Source of the DNA: Planctomycetota bacterium
GTDB taxonomy: Bacteria > Planctomycetota > B15-G4
Direction: 5' to 3'
Assembly (NCBI GenBank): GCA_003644265.1
Contig: QNBX01000092.1
Coordinates: forward strand, 1-17,974
Length of the DNA stretch: 17,974 nucleotides
The notes below the pieces were generated by a model, which saw only the letters and a program-made list of their open reading frames with translations, searched no databases and was not told the DNA's origin. Of the stretch, positions 7,988 through 14,868 are shown one piece after another; position 1 is the first letter of the stretch, and the number at the start of each line of letters is the position of its first letter. Both the position numbers and the translations under genes were made by a program.

Positions 7988-9513
7988 GGGGAGGGCACGA
8001 CGCCCTCCACGGCCTCTATCAGGGCGCCGCTCGTCACCAGCAACGCCACCGCTTCGATATCCGGCGCCAGGATGCGGTCGTCGTCCAGGGGAGCCAGCAC
8101 CGTCGCCAGGGCCGTGCGCGCCGCCTCAACTCCCGACCCGGCGCGCAGCTCATCGTCGTGCAGGGCCAGGCCGTGGAAGCCCGCCATGAGCTCGATGGCC
8201 AGGACGTTGGCCACGTTGCCGGCCATCTCCCGCGCCTGCCGGGCGCCGTGGGTGGCCATGGAGACGTGGTCTTCCTTGCCGGCCGAGGTGGGAATGGAAT
8301 CGACGCTGGCAGGGTGGGCCAGCACCTTGTTCTCGCTCACCAGCGCGGCGGCGGTGACGTGGGCCATCATGAGCCCGCTGCACAGCCCCGCGCTGCGCAC
8401 CAGGAACGCCGGCAGACCGGACTGATCGGGGTTCAGCAGCAGCTCGATGCGGCGCTCGGAGATGTTGGCCAGCTCGGCCACGGCGGTCTTGAGCAGGTCG
8501 GCGGCGATGGCCACGGGCTGGGCGTGGAAGTTGCCGCCCGACAGCACGTCGCCGTTCTCGAACACCAGCGGGTTGTCGGTGACGGCGTTCATCTCGCGCT
8601 GCAGCACGGCCTCGACGTAGCCGAGGGCGTCGCGGCTGGCGCCGTGCACCTGGGGGGCGCAGCGCAGGCAGTAGTTGTCCTGCACCTTGTCGCAGTCGCT
8701 GTGCGAGCCCAGGATCTCGCTGCCGTGCAGCAGCTGGCGCAGACGCGCGGCCACGGCCAGCTGGCCCGGGTGCCCGCGCAGGGCGTGGATGCGCTCGTCG
8801 TAGGCCGTGGCCGTGCCGCGGTAGGCCTCCAGCGTCGTGGCGCAGGCCACGTCGGCCACCTGCGCCAGGCGCCGGGTGAGCAGCGCGGCGTCGGTCAGCA
8901 AGGCCGTGGAGACCTGGGTGCCGTTGAGCAGGGCCAGGCCCTCCTTGGGACCCAGGCAGAGGGGCTGCACGCCCGCCCGGCGCAGGGCCTCGGCGCCGTC
9001 CACCAGCTCGTCGCCGACCCAGGCCTGGCCCTCGCCGATGAGCACCAGGGCCATGTGCGCCAGGGGCGCGAGGTCGCCGCTGGCTCCCACCGAGCCCTGG
9101 CCGGGCAGGGCCGGCACCACGCCGGCGTTGAAGACCGCCAGGGCCTGCTCCACCAGCTCGACGCGCACGCCCGAGGCGCCGCGGGACAAGTTGGCGATGC
9201 GCAGCGCGAAGGCCAGCCGACACACGGATCGGGACAGCAGCGCCCCCACTCCGGCGGCGTGGCTGCGCACCAGGTTGACCTGCAGCGCGGCCAGATCGGC
9301 CTCCCCGATGGCGGTCGTGGCCAGACGCCCGAAGCCCGTGTTGATGCCGTAGCAGGTGCGTCCCTCGGCGATGGCCCGGGCCACCACGGCCTGGCTGCTG
9401 GCCACACGCTCACGGGCCTGCGGCAGCAGTCCCAGGGTGGGAGGGGCCGCGCTGGCCAGGCGGGCGGCATCCGCCAACGTGAGACGGCCGTCGCCGAGCA
9501 GCAGGGTGTCCAT
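7978..9513 (-). CDS. hutH: Histidine ammonia-lyase
   Basis: HutH deaminates L-histidine to urocanate, the first step of histidine catabolism, in the cytoplasm. The 511-residue protein has family length. The Ala-Ser-Gly triad that cyclises to the MIO cofactor is at residues 144-146 within GQGSVGASGDLAPLAH. The active-site tyrosine is Y55 in CYGINTGFG. The conserved QDNYCLRCAPQVHGA and GGNFHAQP blocks are present. The start ATG at 9513 gives the normal N-terminus, though I see no good Shine-Dalgarno before it. It diverges from the secreted multidomain gene across a 139-bp gap that must hold both promoters. The last codons fall within a 13-bp tandem repeat. hutU lies further along the same strand. 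Tyrosine or phenylalanine specificity is possible in the wider family, but the neighbouring hutU argues for histidine. Confidence 0.96.
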   Translation of the reverse strand: MDTLLLGDGRLTLADAARLASAAPPTLGLLPQARERVASSQAVVARAIAEGRTCYGINTGFGRLATTAIGEADLAALQVNLVRSHAAGVGALLSRSVCRLAFALRIANLSRGASGVRVELVEQALAVFNAGVVPALPGQGSVGASGDLAPLAHMALVLIGEGQAWVGDELVDGAEALRRAGVQPLCLGPKEGLALLNGTQVSTALLTDAALLTRRLAQVADVACATTLEAYRGTATAYDERIHALRGHPGQLAVAARLRQLLHGSEILGSHSDCDKVQDNYCLRCAPQVHGASRDALGYVEAVLQREMNAVTDNPLVFENGDVLSGGNFHAQPVAIAADLLKTAVAELANISERRIELLLNPDQSGLPAFLVRSAGLCSGLMMAHVTAAALVSENKVLAHPASVDSIPTSAGKEDHVSMATHGARQAREMAGNVANVLAIELMAGFHGLALHDDELRAGSGVEAARTALATVLAPLDDDRILAPDIEAVALLVTSGALIEAVEGVVPSPGT

Positions 9514-9652
9514 GGCGGCGCACGGTAGCAGCAGCGAGCGAGGGGGAGAAAGCCCCGATCCGGGCTCCGCGACAGCCGGGCGGGATCAGGTCACGGGCCG
9601 GGCCGCGGAGCCGCGCGTTGTGCGCCGCGCCGGCAGCGGCGATCATGGCCGC

Positions 9653-12163
9653 ATGACAGCGGTCCCAGCATGGCGAGGCAAGATCCCGGCGGGCCGGCGC
9701 GCTCGCGGCGGCGCCTGGCTGGCGTTGCTGCTACTGGCCGCCCTCGCGACCCCGACCCGGGCCGAGGAGATCGTGCACTCCGAGTTCGACCTGGCCGGCT
9801 GGCTCGCGCGCGACGTGATCAGCCTGGGCAGCGACCAGTTCGACGGCCAGTCCCTGGCGCTGCTGCTGGACTCCTCCCACTCCACCGGCGTCCGCGCACG
9901 GGTCGATGGGCCCGTGCTTGTGCGGGTCGAGTTCAAGCGGCCGCAGTTCGTGCGCAAGGTCTCGCTGCGCGGCGGCAACAACTCCAGCTACGCCGTGCGC
10001 CTGTCCGTGGTCCCCGTGGGCGCCGAGGCGCGTCTCTTCGGCGAGACCGTGGTGAGCGACGGCAAGGCGGCCATGTTCCGCCCCATCGACGAGCGCCTCA
10101 GCGCCATCGAGCTGCGGATCGAGTGCCTGGAGCTCGAGCAGATCATCGACCTGGCCGACCTGACCATCGGCGGCGAACTGCACATCCGCAGCCTGGCCCT
10201 GGAAAACGTGCCGCGCACCCTGCCCGAGGGCGGCTCGTTCGAACCCCGCGTGCGCGGCCTGGACAGCTTCGGAGGGCGCCCCGACCTGACCCTCTTCGCG
10301 CTGATCTTGCTGACGCCGGTGCGCGCGCTCGAGCTGACCGGCAAGGGCCGCTACACCACGCGCGTGGGCGGCCCCATCGCCCTGGCCCCGCGCATGGGCG
10401 AGCTCGAAGGCGACATGCTGAGCCTGCTGGTCCAGCCCCTGCGCCCGGCGCCGCCAGCGCCCACGATCGTGCCCGGCTTCGAGGTGGTGCAGCTGAGCAT
10501 GCAGGCCAACCCGCCCCTGCGCGTGTTCCGGCGCGCATCCGGGGAGCGCACGCCGCGCGCCCTGGGCATCACCTTCGCCAGCACGTTCTACGACGAGCAG
10601 ACCGAGCCCGGCACGGCCTACAGCTACTCGGTGGTCGAGGTGGATCGCTTCGGCAACTCCACCACCAAGCCCAGTAAGGAGGCGCGCGTGCGCACCCGCA
10701 CCCGCCCCGGCTACGGCATGCACGAGGTCGGGCGCTGCCCTGTGCTGGTGGCGCTCTACGTCGACTCCTTCACCCGCGACGGCGAGCTCGATCGCGTGGT
10801 GACCAGCATCGAGGCGGCGCGCGGCTTTCTGTACCGCCACGGCATGGGCAAGCCCGTGCTCGACCTGAGCTATCTGGCCGTGCGCGGCAAGACCCCCTCC
10901 ACCGCCGGGCCCAGCATGGCGGGCATCGAGGCGGACCTGGCCGACCTCGGTGTGGGCGCCCAGGACTTCGCCATCATCTATGCGGTGAGCAACTCGCTCT
11001 CCGGCGGTCACGCCAACTTCGTGCTGTTCGGGGGCAGCGCGGGCGCCATGGGCAGAGGGCCGGGCGTGCCCACCCCTGCGGACGCCCTGGGCCCGGATGC
11101 GGACGTGGCCTGGGCTTTTGTGCACGAGATCCGACACCTGCTCGCCGCCCGCCTGGCGCCCGCCGCCGGCGCGCTCGAGCTGCCCTCGGGCGATCTGGCC
11201 CAGGACTTCCGCGTGGGCCCGCTGGGGAGCGCGCGCGGCCGCCCGCTCGATCTGGGCGAGGCCTGGGACGGGCAGGCCGTGCTGGCGAGAGACTCCTCCT
11301 GGTGGGACGACGCGCCGCGCCCCTGGCGCCTGCCCTTCGAGATCATCGACACCGACGACGATGGCTTGGCTGACGACGACCCGCGGCTGCCCTTCGACGA
11401 GCGGCGCTTCGGCAGCTCGCCGGACGCCGCCGACACCGACGGCGATGGCCTGGACGACCTGGCGGAGGCCGCCGCCGGCCTGTACGCCAGCTCGGACCCC
11501 ACGCGCACGGACAGCGACGGTGACGGCCTGCTCGACGGCGTGGACCCCTGGCCGCTGTCAGACTTCACGGGCGCCATCCCCTACGGAGAACAGCCCGTGG
11601 CCCTGGCCAGCGGCCCGCGCTGGGACGCCCCCGAGGTGCTGCTGGCGGCCTGCTGGACCGAGGACGCGCTCGTGATCGAGGTCACCACGCCCTATGCGGC
11701 GGACGTGTTCATCGACCTGGACGGCAGCGGCAGACTGGGACGCTGGGAGTCCGACGTCGCGCTGATCAAAACCGAGGGCGAGCGGCCCGGGTCCGACGTG
11801 TGGTGTGGCCCGGCGCGGCTGTCCCTACGCGCGCAACAGCGCCCCACCGGCGTGTTCGTCGGCGATCGCCGCGTGAAGCACGCCACGGTGCTGGCCACCG
11901 TGCGCCCCGGCAGCGTGCGCCTCACCGCCGTGCTGCCCGTGGGCCTCGGCGCCGGCGCCGCGGACGCCACGCTCATGCCCGACAGCCCGTCGGCGCCGGG
12001 CCTGAGACTGACGGCCGGTCAGGTCCTGGGCCTGGCGGTCACGGTGCGCCCGTCGCGTGCCGGCGACCCGGCGCCGTTCGACGCGTTTCCGGCTGACGGC
12101 ACCTGGACCAGCCTGTTCGAGACCCATCGGCTGATGGACGCCACGCTGGCGGCTCCGGAATAG
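9653..12163 (+). CDS. Secreted multidomain protein with HEIRH motif, Asp-rich Ca-binding repeats and C-terminal carbohydrate-binding-like domain
   Basis: An 836-residue exported protein. The signal peptide ends ATPTRA before EEIVHSEF, which is why ATG 9653 is chosen; the longer frame back to 9356 is antisense to hutH. Residues of about 30-200 look like a discoidin-type beta-sandwich. About 320-345 look like the end of a fibronectin type III domain (AYSYSVVEVDRFGNS). Residues 355-560 form an alpha/beta region with VAWAFVHEIRHLLAAR, an HExxH-type zinc signature (H491, E492, H495). Asp-rich thrombospondin-type-3/EF-like loops start at 566 (DTDDDGLADDD), 594 (DTDGDGLDD) and 620 (DSDGDGLLDG). The last about 190 residues, with VFIDLDGSGRLGRWESD, resemble a CBM9/DOMON-like domain. 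A secreted metalloprotease or glycan-associated protein is inferred. No clear third zinc ligand is seen, so catalysis is uncertain. Confidence 0.72.
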   Translation: MTAVPAWRGKIPAGRRARGGAWLALLLLAALATPTRAEEIVHSEFDLAGWLARDVISLGSDQFDGQSLALLLDSSHSTGVRARVDGPVLVRVEFKRPQFVRKVSLRGGNNSSYAVRLSVVPVGAEARLFGETVVSDGKAAMFRPIDERLSAIELRIECLELEQIIDLADLTIGGELHIRSLALENVPRTLPEGGSFEPRVRGLDSFGGRPDLTLFALILLTPVRALELTGKGRYTTRVGGPIALAPRMGELEGDMLSLLVQPLRPAPPAPTIVPGFEVVQLSMQANPPLRVFRRASGERTPRALGITFASTFYDEQTEPGTAYSYSVVEVDRFGNSTTKPSKEARVRTRTRPGYGMHEVGRCPVLVALYVDSFTRDGELDRVVTSIEAARGFLYRHGMGKPVLDLSYLAVRGKTPSTAGPSMAGIEADLADLGVGAQDFAIIYAVSNSLSGGHANFVLFGGSAGAMGRGPGVPTPADALGPDADVAWAFVHEIRHLLAARLAPAAGALELPSGDLAQDFRVGPLGSARGRPLDLGEAWDGQAVLARDSSWWDDAPRPWRLPFEIIDTDDDGLADDDPRLPFDERRFGSSPDAADTDGDGLDDLAEAAAGLYASSDPTRTDSDGDGLLDGVDPWPLSDFTGAIPYGEQPVALASGPRWDAPEVLLAACWTEDALVIEVTTPYAADVFIDLDGSGRLGRWESDVALIKTEGERPGSDVWCGPARLSLRAQQRPTGVFVGDRRVKHATVLATVRPGSVRLTAVLPVGLGAGAADATLMPDSPSAPGLRLTAGQVLGLAVTVRPSRAGDPAPFDAFPADGTWTSLFETHRLMDATLAAPE

Positions 12164-12194
12164 CCGCAGCGGCGGGAGCCCTGGCAGGCCTGCT

Positions 12195-12215
12195 CAGGGG
12201 CAGCAGCTGCCCCTG
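12195..12215. terminator. Hairpin between convergent genes
   Basis: CAGGGGCAG and CTGCCCCTG form a 9-bp stem with a 3-nt loop in the 82-bp gap between the stop codons at 12163 (+) and 12246 (-). Its position and symmetry suit a bidirectional terminator. There is no T-run on either side. Confidence 0.5.
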
Positions 12216-12245
12216 CCGCGCCGGCACCCTCTGGCGCCGAAGCCC

Positions 12246-12818
12246 TCAGTCGAGCGTGTCCTCGGTCTCGACGGACTCAGCCGCCGGCTCGGGCTCGAGG
12301 CGCTCGGTGAACACATCGTCACCCACCGGGTCGAAGGCCGCGAGGCCGGCGAAGAAGTCGAGCAGCTCACCGAAACGGAACTCGATGTCGATGCCCACCA
12401 CCAGCTGCAGGGTGCCTCGCACGGTGAGCAGGTCGAGCGCGCCGCCGTAGCCGCTGGACTCAAGCACGCCGCCGTCCTCGCCGCTGCCGAAGACCCAGCC
12501 GTACGACCCACTCAGGTACGGGATCGGAGACGTGTAGCGCTCGTCGTGGTAGCCGATCAGCAGGCCCCAGGTGAAGACGGACTCGCGCCAGACGCCCAAC
12601 TCGCGGTTGCCGATGCCCGCCGCAAAGCTCTTGTGGCTGTACAGGATGCCGCCGTGAAGCACCCGGGTGAACTCGCCCTTGGCGCCGATGCCGGGGCCGA
12701 ACATGACCTTGCCGCGCAGGATATCGACCACGTCGCCCCCGCGATTATTCAGATAATCGTTGCTCGAGCAGGCGGGCAACAGGGCCAGGGCCAGCAGCAG
12801 AACCAGGGCGGAACGCAT
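12246..12818 (-). CDS. Small envelope lipoprotein, function unknown
   Basis: A 190-residue protein with a lipoprotein signal: MRSALVLLLALALLPAC, where Cys17 follows the lipobox L-P-A. It should be lipidated and anchored to a membrane. The mature part is Gly-rich with alternating beta-type segments (VVDILRGKVMFGPGIGAKGE, then GGILYSHKSF, LLIGYHDERY, GSYGWVFGSG) and ends in an acidic tail (EPEPAAESVETEDTLD). I recognise a general resemblance to small uncharacterised lipoproteins with an 'R..D..DI....G.G.G..A' pattern in planctomycete-like genomes, but no named family. ATG 12818 is selected because the lipoprotein signal starts there and GGAG lies about 11 nt upstream. The frame remains open far upstream, but that extension is Arg/Pro-rich noise. 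Confidence 0.7.
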   Translation of the reverse strand: MRSALVLLLALALLPACSSNDYLNNRGGDVVDILRGKVMFGPGIGAKGEFTRVLHGGILYSHKSFAAGIGNRELGVWRESVFTWGLLIGYHDERYTSPIPYLSGSYGWVFGSGEDGGVLESSGYGGALDLLTVRGTLQLVVGIDIEFRFGELLDFFAGLAAFDPVGDDVFTERLEPEPAAESVETEDTLD

Positions 12819-13250
12819 GTCTTGGACATCTCCGGAGGGCGCACAAGGCGCAGCACACCCTATTCTTAGCAAGCCCCCCTCCGGGAACCAACCGCCCAGC
12901 CGGGAGCCGCAAGCCCCAGGGGCAGGAAACCACCGCCAAACCCCCATCAGAAGGCCTTCTCGGCGCTCACGCCCTCGGTGTGGATGCCGCCGAAAGCTGG
13001 ATTCAGCCCGCAGGGCGCCCACATGCAAGAGCCCCCCTGAGGAGCCCGGCCGCCGGGCCGTCCAACGACCCGCCCGAGCGCCTCGCGGCGGCGTCGCCCC
13101 CGCGGTCGCGACGCCGAGGCCACCGGCGGCCTCGGGATCCCGGCTGGAATTCTCACCCGAACAGGCGAATTGGGCGCTTTCGACCGCTATCCTCGCGGCC
13201 GTGGCTTCACTCTGGGGCCACCTCATCTGCCCAGCGCACTGGAGACCAGG
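12819..13250. other. Non-coding gap between the lipoprotein and histone-fold genes
   Basis: No convincing full gene is seen. It must hold the promoters of the two divergent genes, but I found no confident -35/-10 pair. A perfect hairpin, CGAGGCC/GGCCTCG with a 6-nt loop, lies at 13115-13134, and a GC-rich CCCGGC/GCCGGG inverted repeat lies near 13045-13057. A relatively AT-rich stretch at 13148-13175 is the likeliest site of the histone promoter. A tiny minus-strand ORF at 12947-13024 is listed separately. Confidence 0.45.
12947..13024 (-). pseudogene. 25-codon ORF, possible remnant of a TRL-like small lipoprotein
   Basis: From ATG 13024, with a good AGGGGGG purine run 7 nt upstream, a 25-residue peptide begins MWAPCGLNPAFGGIHTEG. 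The P-x-GGI-x-T pattern recalls the segment just after the lipidated cysteine in TRL-like small lipoproteins. No hydrophobic signal precedes it in frame; a neighbouring frame upstream reads LLRGALAC. It could be the decayed end of such a gene, a genuine micro-ORF or chance. The evidence is thin. Confidence 0.2.
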
Positions 13251-13433
13251 ATGTCCGAGAACGAAAGCGTCGTCATCGGCAGCAAGATCAAGGCGGTCAT
13301 CAAGGAGAGAGGCCTGATGTGCTCGGGAGAGCTCCCGGGCGCCGTCTCGGACAAGGTCCGCGCCATGATCCTGGCGGCCTGCGACCGGGCCACCGCCAAC
13401 AAGCGTTCCACCGTTCGGCCTCACGATCTCTGA
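13251..13433 (+). CDS. Bacterial histone-fold protein (single-domain)
   Basis: A 60-residue protein with the layout of a minimal histone fold. Helix 1 is around SKIKAVIKERG (11-21), and the long central helix is around PGAVSDKVRAMILAACDRATANK (29-51). A loop and short third region follow, ending NKRSTVRPHDL. The R52-x-T54-V...D59 ending matches the histone loop-2/helix-3 signature, in which Arg and Asp form a salt bridge. Short histones of this kind, including the Bdellovibrio one, bind DNA and can be major nucleoid proteins. Dimerisation and DNA binding here are inferred. There is no Lys-rich tail. ATG 13251 is chosen because GGAG lies 6 nt upstream; the longer frame from 13170 adds unrelated residues. 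A strong terminator follows, so it is probably monocistronic and could be highly expressed. Confidence 0.82.
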   Translation: MSENESVVIGSKIKAVIKERGLMCSGELPGAVSDKVRAMILAACDRATANKRSTVRPHDL

Positions 13434-13444
13434 GGCGGGGCCCT

Positions 13445-13480
13445 GCGTCGGGCGGAGAAGCTGACCTCTCCGCCCGACGC
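13445..13480 (+). terminator. Intrinsic-type terminator of the histone-fold gene
   Basis: A perfect 14-bp inverted repeat, GCGTCGGGCGGAGA with its complement TCTCCGCCCGACGC, surrounds an 8-nt loop and starts 12 nt after the stop codon. A T-containing but not continuous tract (TGATGTTGG) follows. It separates the histone-fold gene from the downstream DUF6687-like gene. Confidence 0.75.
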
Positions 13481-13514
13481 TGATGTTGGACCGCGGACCG
13501 GAAGACGGGATGTG

Positions 13515-14549
13515 ATGGCCGAGCTGCGCTTCCGTTACGGCACCGAGGGTGCGGACCCCGCGCGCTGCCTGGTTGTAGACGGCATCGCCGACGGGTTCCG
13601 CAGCCTGAGCCACTGGCCGGGGCATGGCACGCCCCCCGCCCTGCGGCACGATCTGTCCACGGGGATCGCCCTGGCCTGGGCCAGGTGCTCGCCGGCTGAG
13701 CGTCTCACGCTCGCTGGCCCGTTCGACGAAGTGGCCAACACCCACTTCGACACCGACGGCGTGCTGTCCGTGTTCAGCGTCATGCGGCCCGACGAAGCGC
13801 TTGCGCGGGCCGAGCTGCTGCTGGCCGCCGCCGCCACAGGCGACTTCGCCACCTGGAACGGCGAGCACGCCCTGGCCGTCGAGCTGAGCATCATGGCGCT
13901 GCCCAGCCACCCCGACTCGCCGCTGGCCCGGGCGCTGCCCGCCGACGCCAGCGACGCGTTGCGCTGGGAGCGGGCCTACCTCTGGGCCATCGAGCACCTG
14001 CCCGCGCTGCTGGACGATCCTTGGCGCTATCGCCCGTTATGGCAGCCGCGCTTCGAGCAGGTCAGCGCGGACATCGCCGCGCTGGAGGCCGACGAAGCCG
14101 ATCTGGGCCTGGAGCTGCAGACCGACGCCGAACTCGACCTGGCCGTGGTGCGCACGGCGCGCCCGCTCAGCTCCATCGCCCTGCACCACGCCGCCGGACC
14201 GCGCTATCGCGTGCTCGCGGTGCTGCGCGGCGAGGACGGCCCGCGCTACCGCTTCTGCTACCGCGACGAGTCGTGGTTCGATCTGGTGAGCATCCACGCC
14301 GCGCCGCGGCTGCCGCTGGACGCCGCCGTGGCCGAGCTCCAGCGCCGCGAGCAGCGCGCCGGCGGCCAGGCCCGCTGGTGGTGCGATGAGCTCAGCACGC
14401 CCGTGGTGCAGCTGGGGCACTGCGATCCGGCAGAGGCCCGGGCGGCGGGCTTCTTCCTGGACCCGCTGGACCAGCCAGGCCCGCCCTCACGGCTAGCGAC
14501 CGAGGAGGTCCTGGACGTGCTGCGCGAAGCGCTGTCCGAGGGTTGCTAG
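13515..14549 (+). CDS. DUF6687-like protein, function unknown
   Basis: A cytoplasmic protein of 344 residues without signal peptide or membrane segment. From memory it matches the uncharacterised DUF6687 pattern. It has an N-terminal 'VVDG...LSHWPGHGTPPALRHDLS', then NTHFDTDGVLSVFSVMRPDEAL, a YRPLW segment in the middle, DLAVVRT, and a later FCYRDESWFDLVS. The HFDTDG box resembles the metal-binding aspartate motif of DHH-type phosphoesterases, but that is only a resemblance. ATG 13515 is preceded by the in-frame GTG 13512; either could be used, with the purine-rich GGAAGACGGG upstream. The last codon, TAG, overlaps the convergent xseB stop codon within a shared CTAG. A terminator separates it from the histone-fold gene upstream. 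Confidence 0.72.
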   Translation: MAELRFRYGTEGADPARCLVVDGIADGFRSLSHWPGHGTPPALRHDLSTGIALAWARCSPAERLTLAGPFDEVANTHFDTDGVLSVFSVMRPDEALARAELLLAAAATGDFATWNGEHALAVELSIMALPSHPDSPLARALPADASDALRWERAYLWAIEHLPALLDDPWRYRPLWQPRFEQVSADIAALEADEADLGLELQTDAELDLAVVRTARPLSSIALHHAAGPRYRVLAVLRGEDGPRYRFCYRDESWFDLVSIHAAPRLPLDAAVAELQRREQRAGGQARWWCDELSTPVVQLGHCDPAEARAAGFFLDPLDQPGPPSRLATEEVLDVLREALSEGC

Positions 14550-14839
14550 AAAGGCAGGTCGCCCGTCTCGCCTGGCTGCTGCGGCTCGGCCTCCGCCGAC
14601 CCTCCCGGCGCCCCCCCCTCGGCCGGATCGACGGCCAGCTCGGCCACCACCTTCTGCACGTCCTGGCGCGTGGCGGACAGGCGCTCGCGGCAGAAGCGGA
14701 TCAGCTCGCTGGCCTCCTTGATACGCGCGGCCAGCATGTCGACATCGGCGCTGTCGCGCTCGAGTTCCTCCAGGATGGCGTCGAGACGCTCGCGCGCCTC
14801 CGCGAAGCTGGGCTCAGTGGTCTTGCGCTTGGTCGCCAT
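14546..14839 (-). CDS. xseB: Exodeoxyribonuclease VII small subunit
   Basis: A protein of 97 residues. The family core is SFAEARERLDAILEELERDS followed by DMLAARIKEASELIRFCRERL, the helical hairpin of XseB. The C-terminus is a disordered Gly/Pro/Glu tail (GGAPGGSAEAEPQQPGETG) ending in DLPF. With XseA it forms exonuclease VII, which degrades single-stranded DNA to oligonucleotides and acts in mismatch repair and damage processing. ATG 14839 is preferred because GAGGAG lies 6 nt upstream. The in-frame ATG at 14872 overlaps the stop codon of the preceding gene (ATGA), so a coupled start with 11 extra residues is possible. It is last in the minus-strand operon, separated from xseA by a sulfatase-like lipoprotein gene. 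Its stop TAG overlaps that of the convergent gene. Confidence 0.9.
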   Translation of the reverse strand: MATKRKTTEPSFAEARERLDAILEELERDSADVDMLAARIKEASELIRFCRERLSATRQDVQKVVAELAVDPAEGGAPGGSAEAEPQQPGETGDLPF

Positions 14840-14845
14840 GGGCGT

Positions 14846-14851
14846 CTCCTC
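14846..14851 (-). promoter_or_regulatory. Shine-Dalgarno that favours the shorter xseB start
   Basis: GAGGAG on the minus strand, 6 nt before ATG 14839. The alternative ATG at 14872 has no comparable site and depends on the ATGA overlap with the upstream stop. Confidence 0.6.
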
Positions 14852-14868
14852 GTCGATCGTGTGGGCGT

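Noticed and set aside
9356..9652. Upstream extension of the secreted multidomain protein to 9356
   Set aside because: It runs antisense through the start of hutH, and the signal peptide begins at 9653.
12819..13997. Long upstream extension of the lipoprotein frame on the minus strand (to 13997)
   Set aside because: The extension is Arg/Pro/Gly-rich and antisense to the histone-fold and DUF6687-like genes. The lipoprotein signal peptide begins at 12818.
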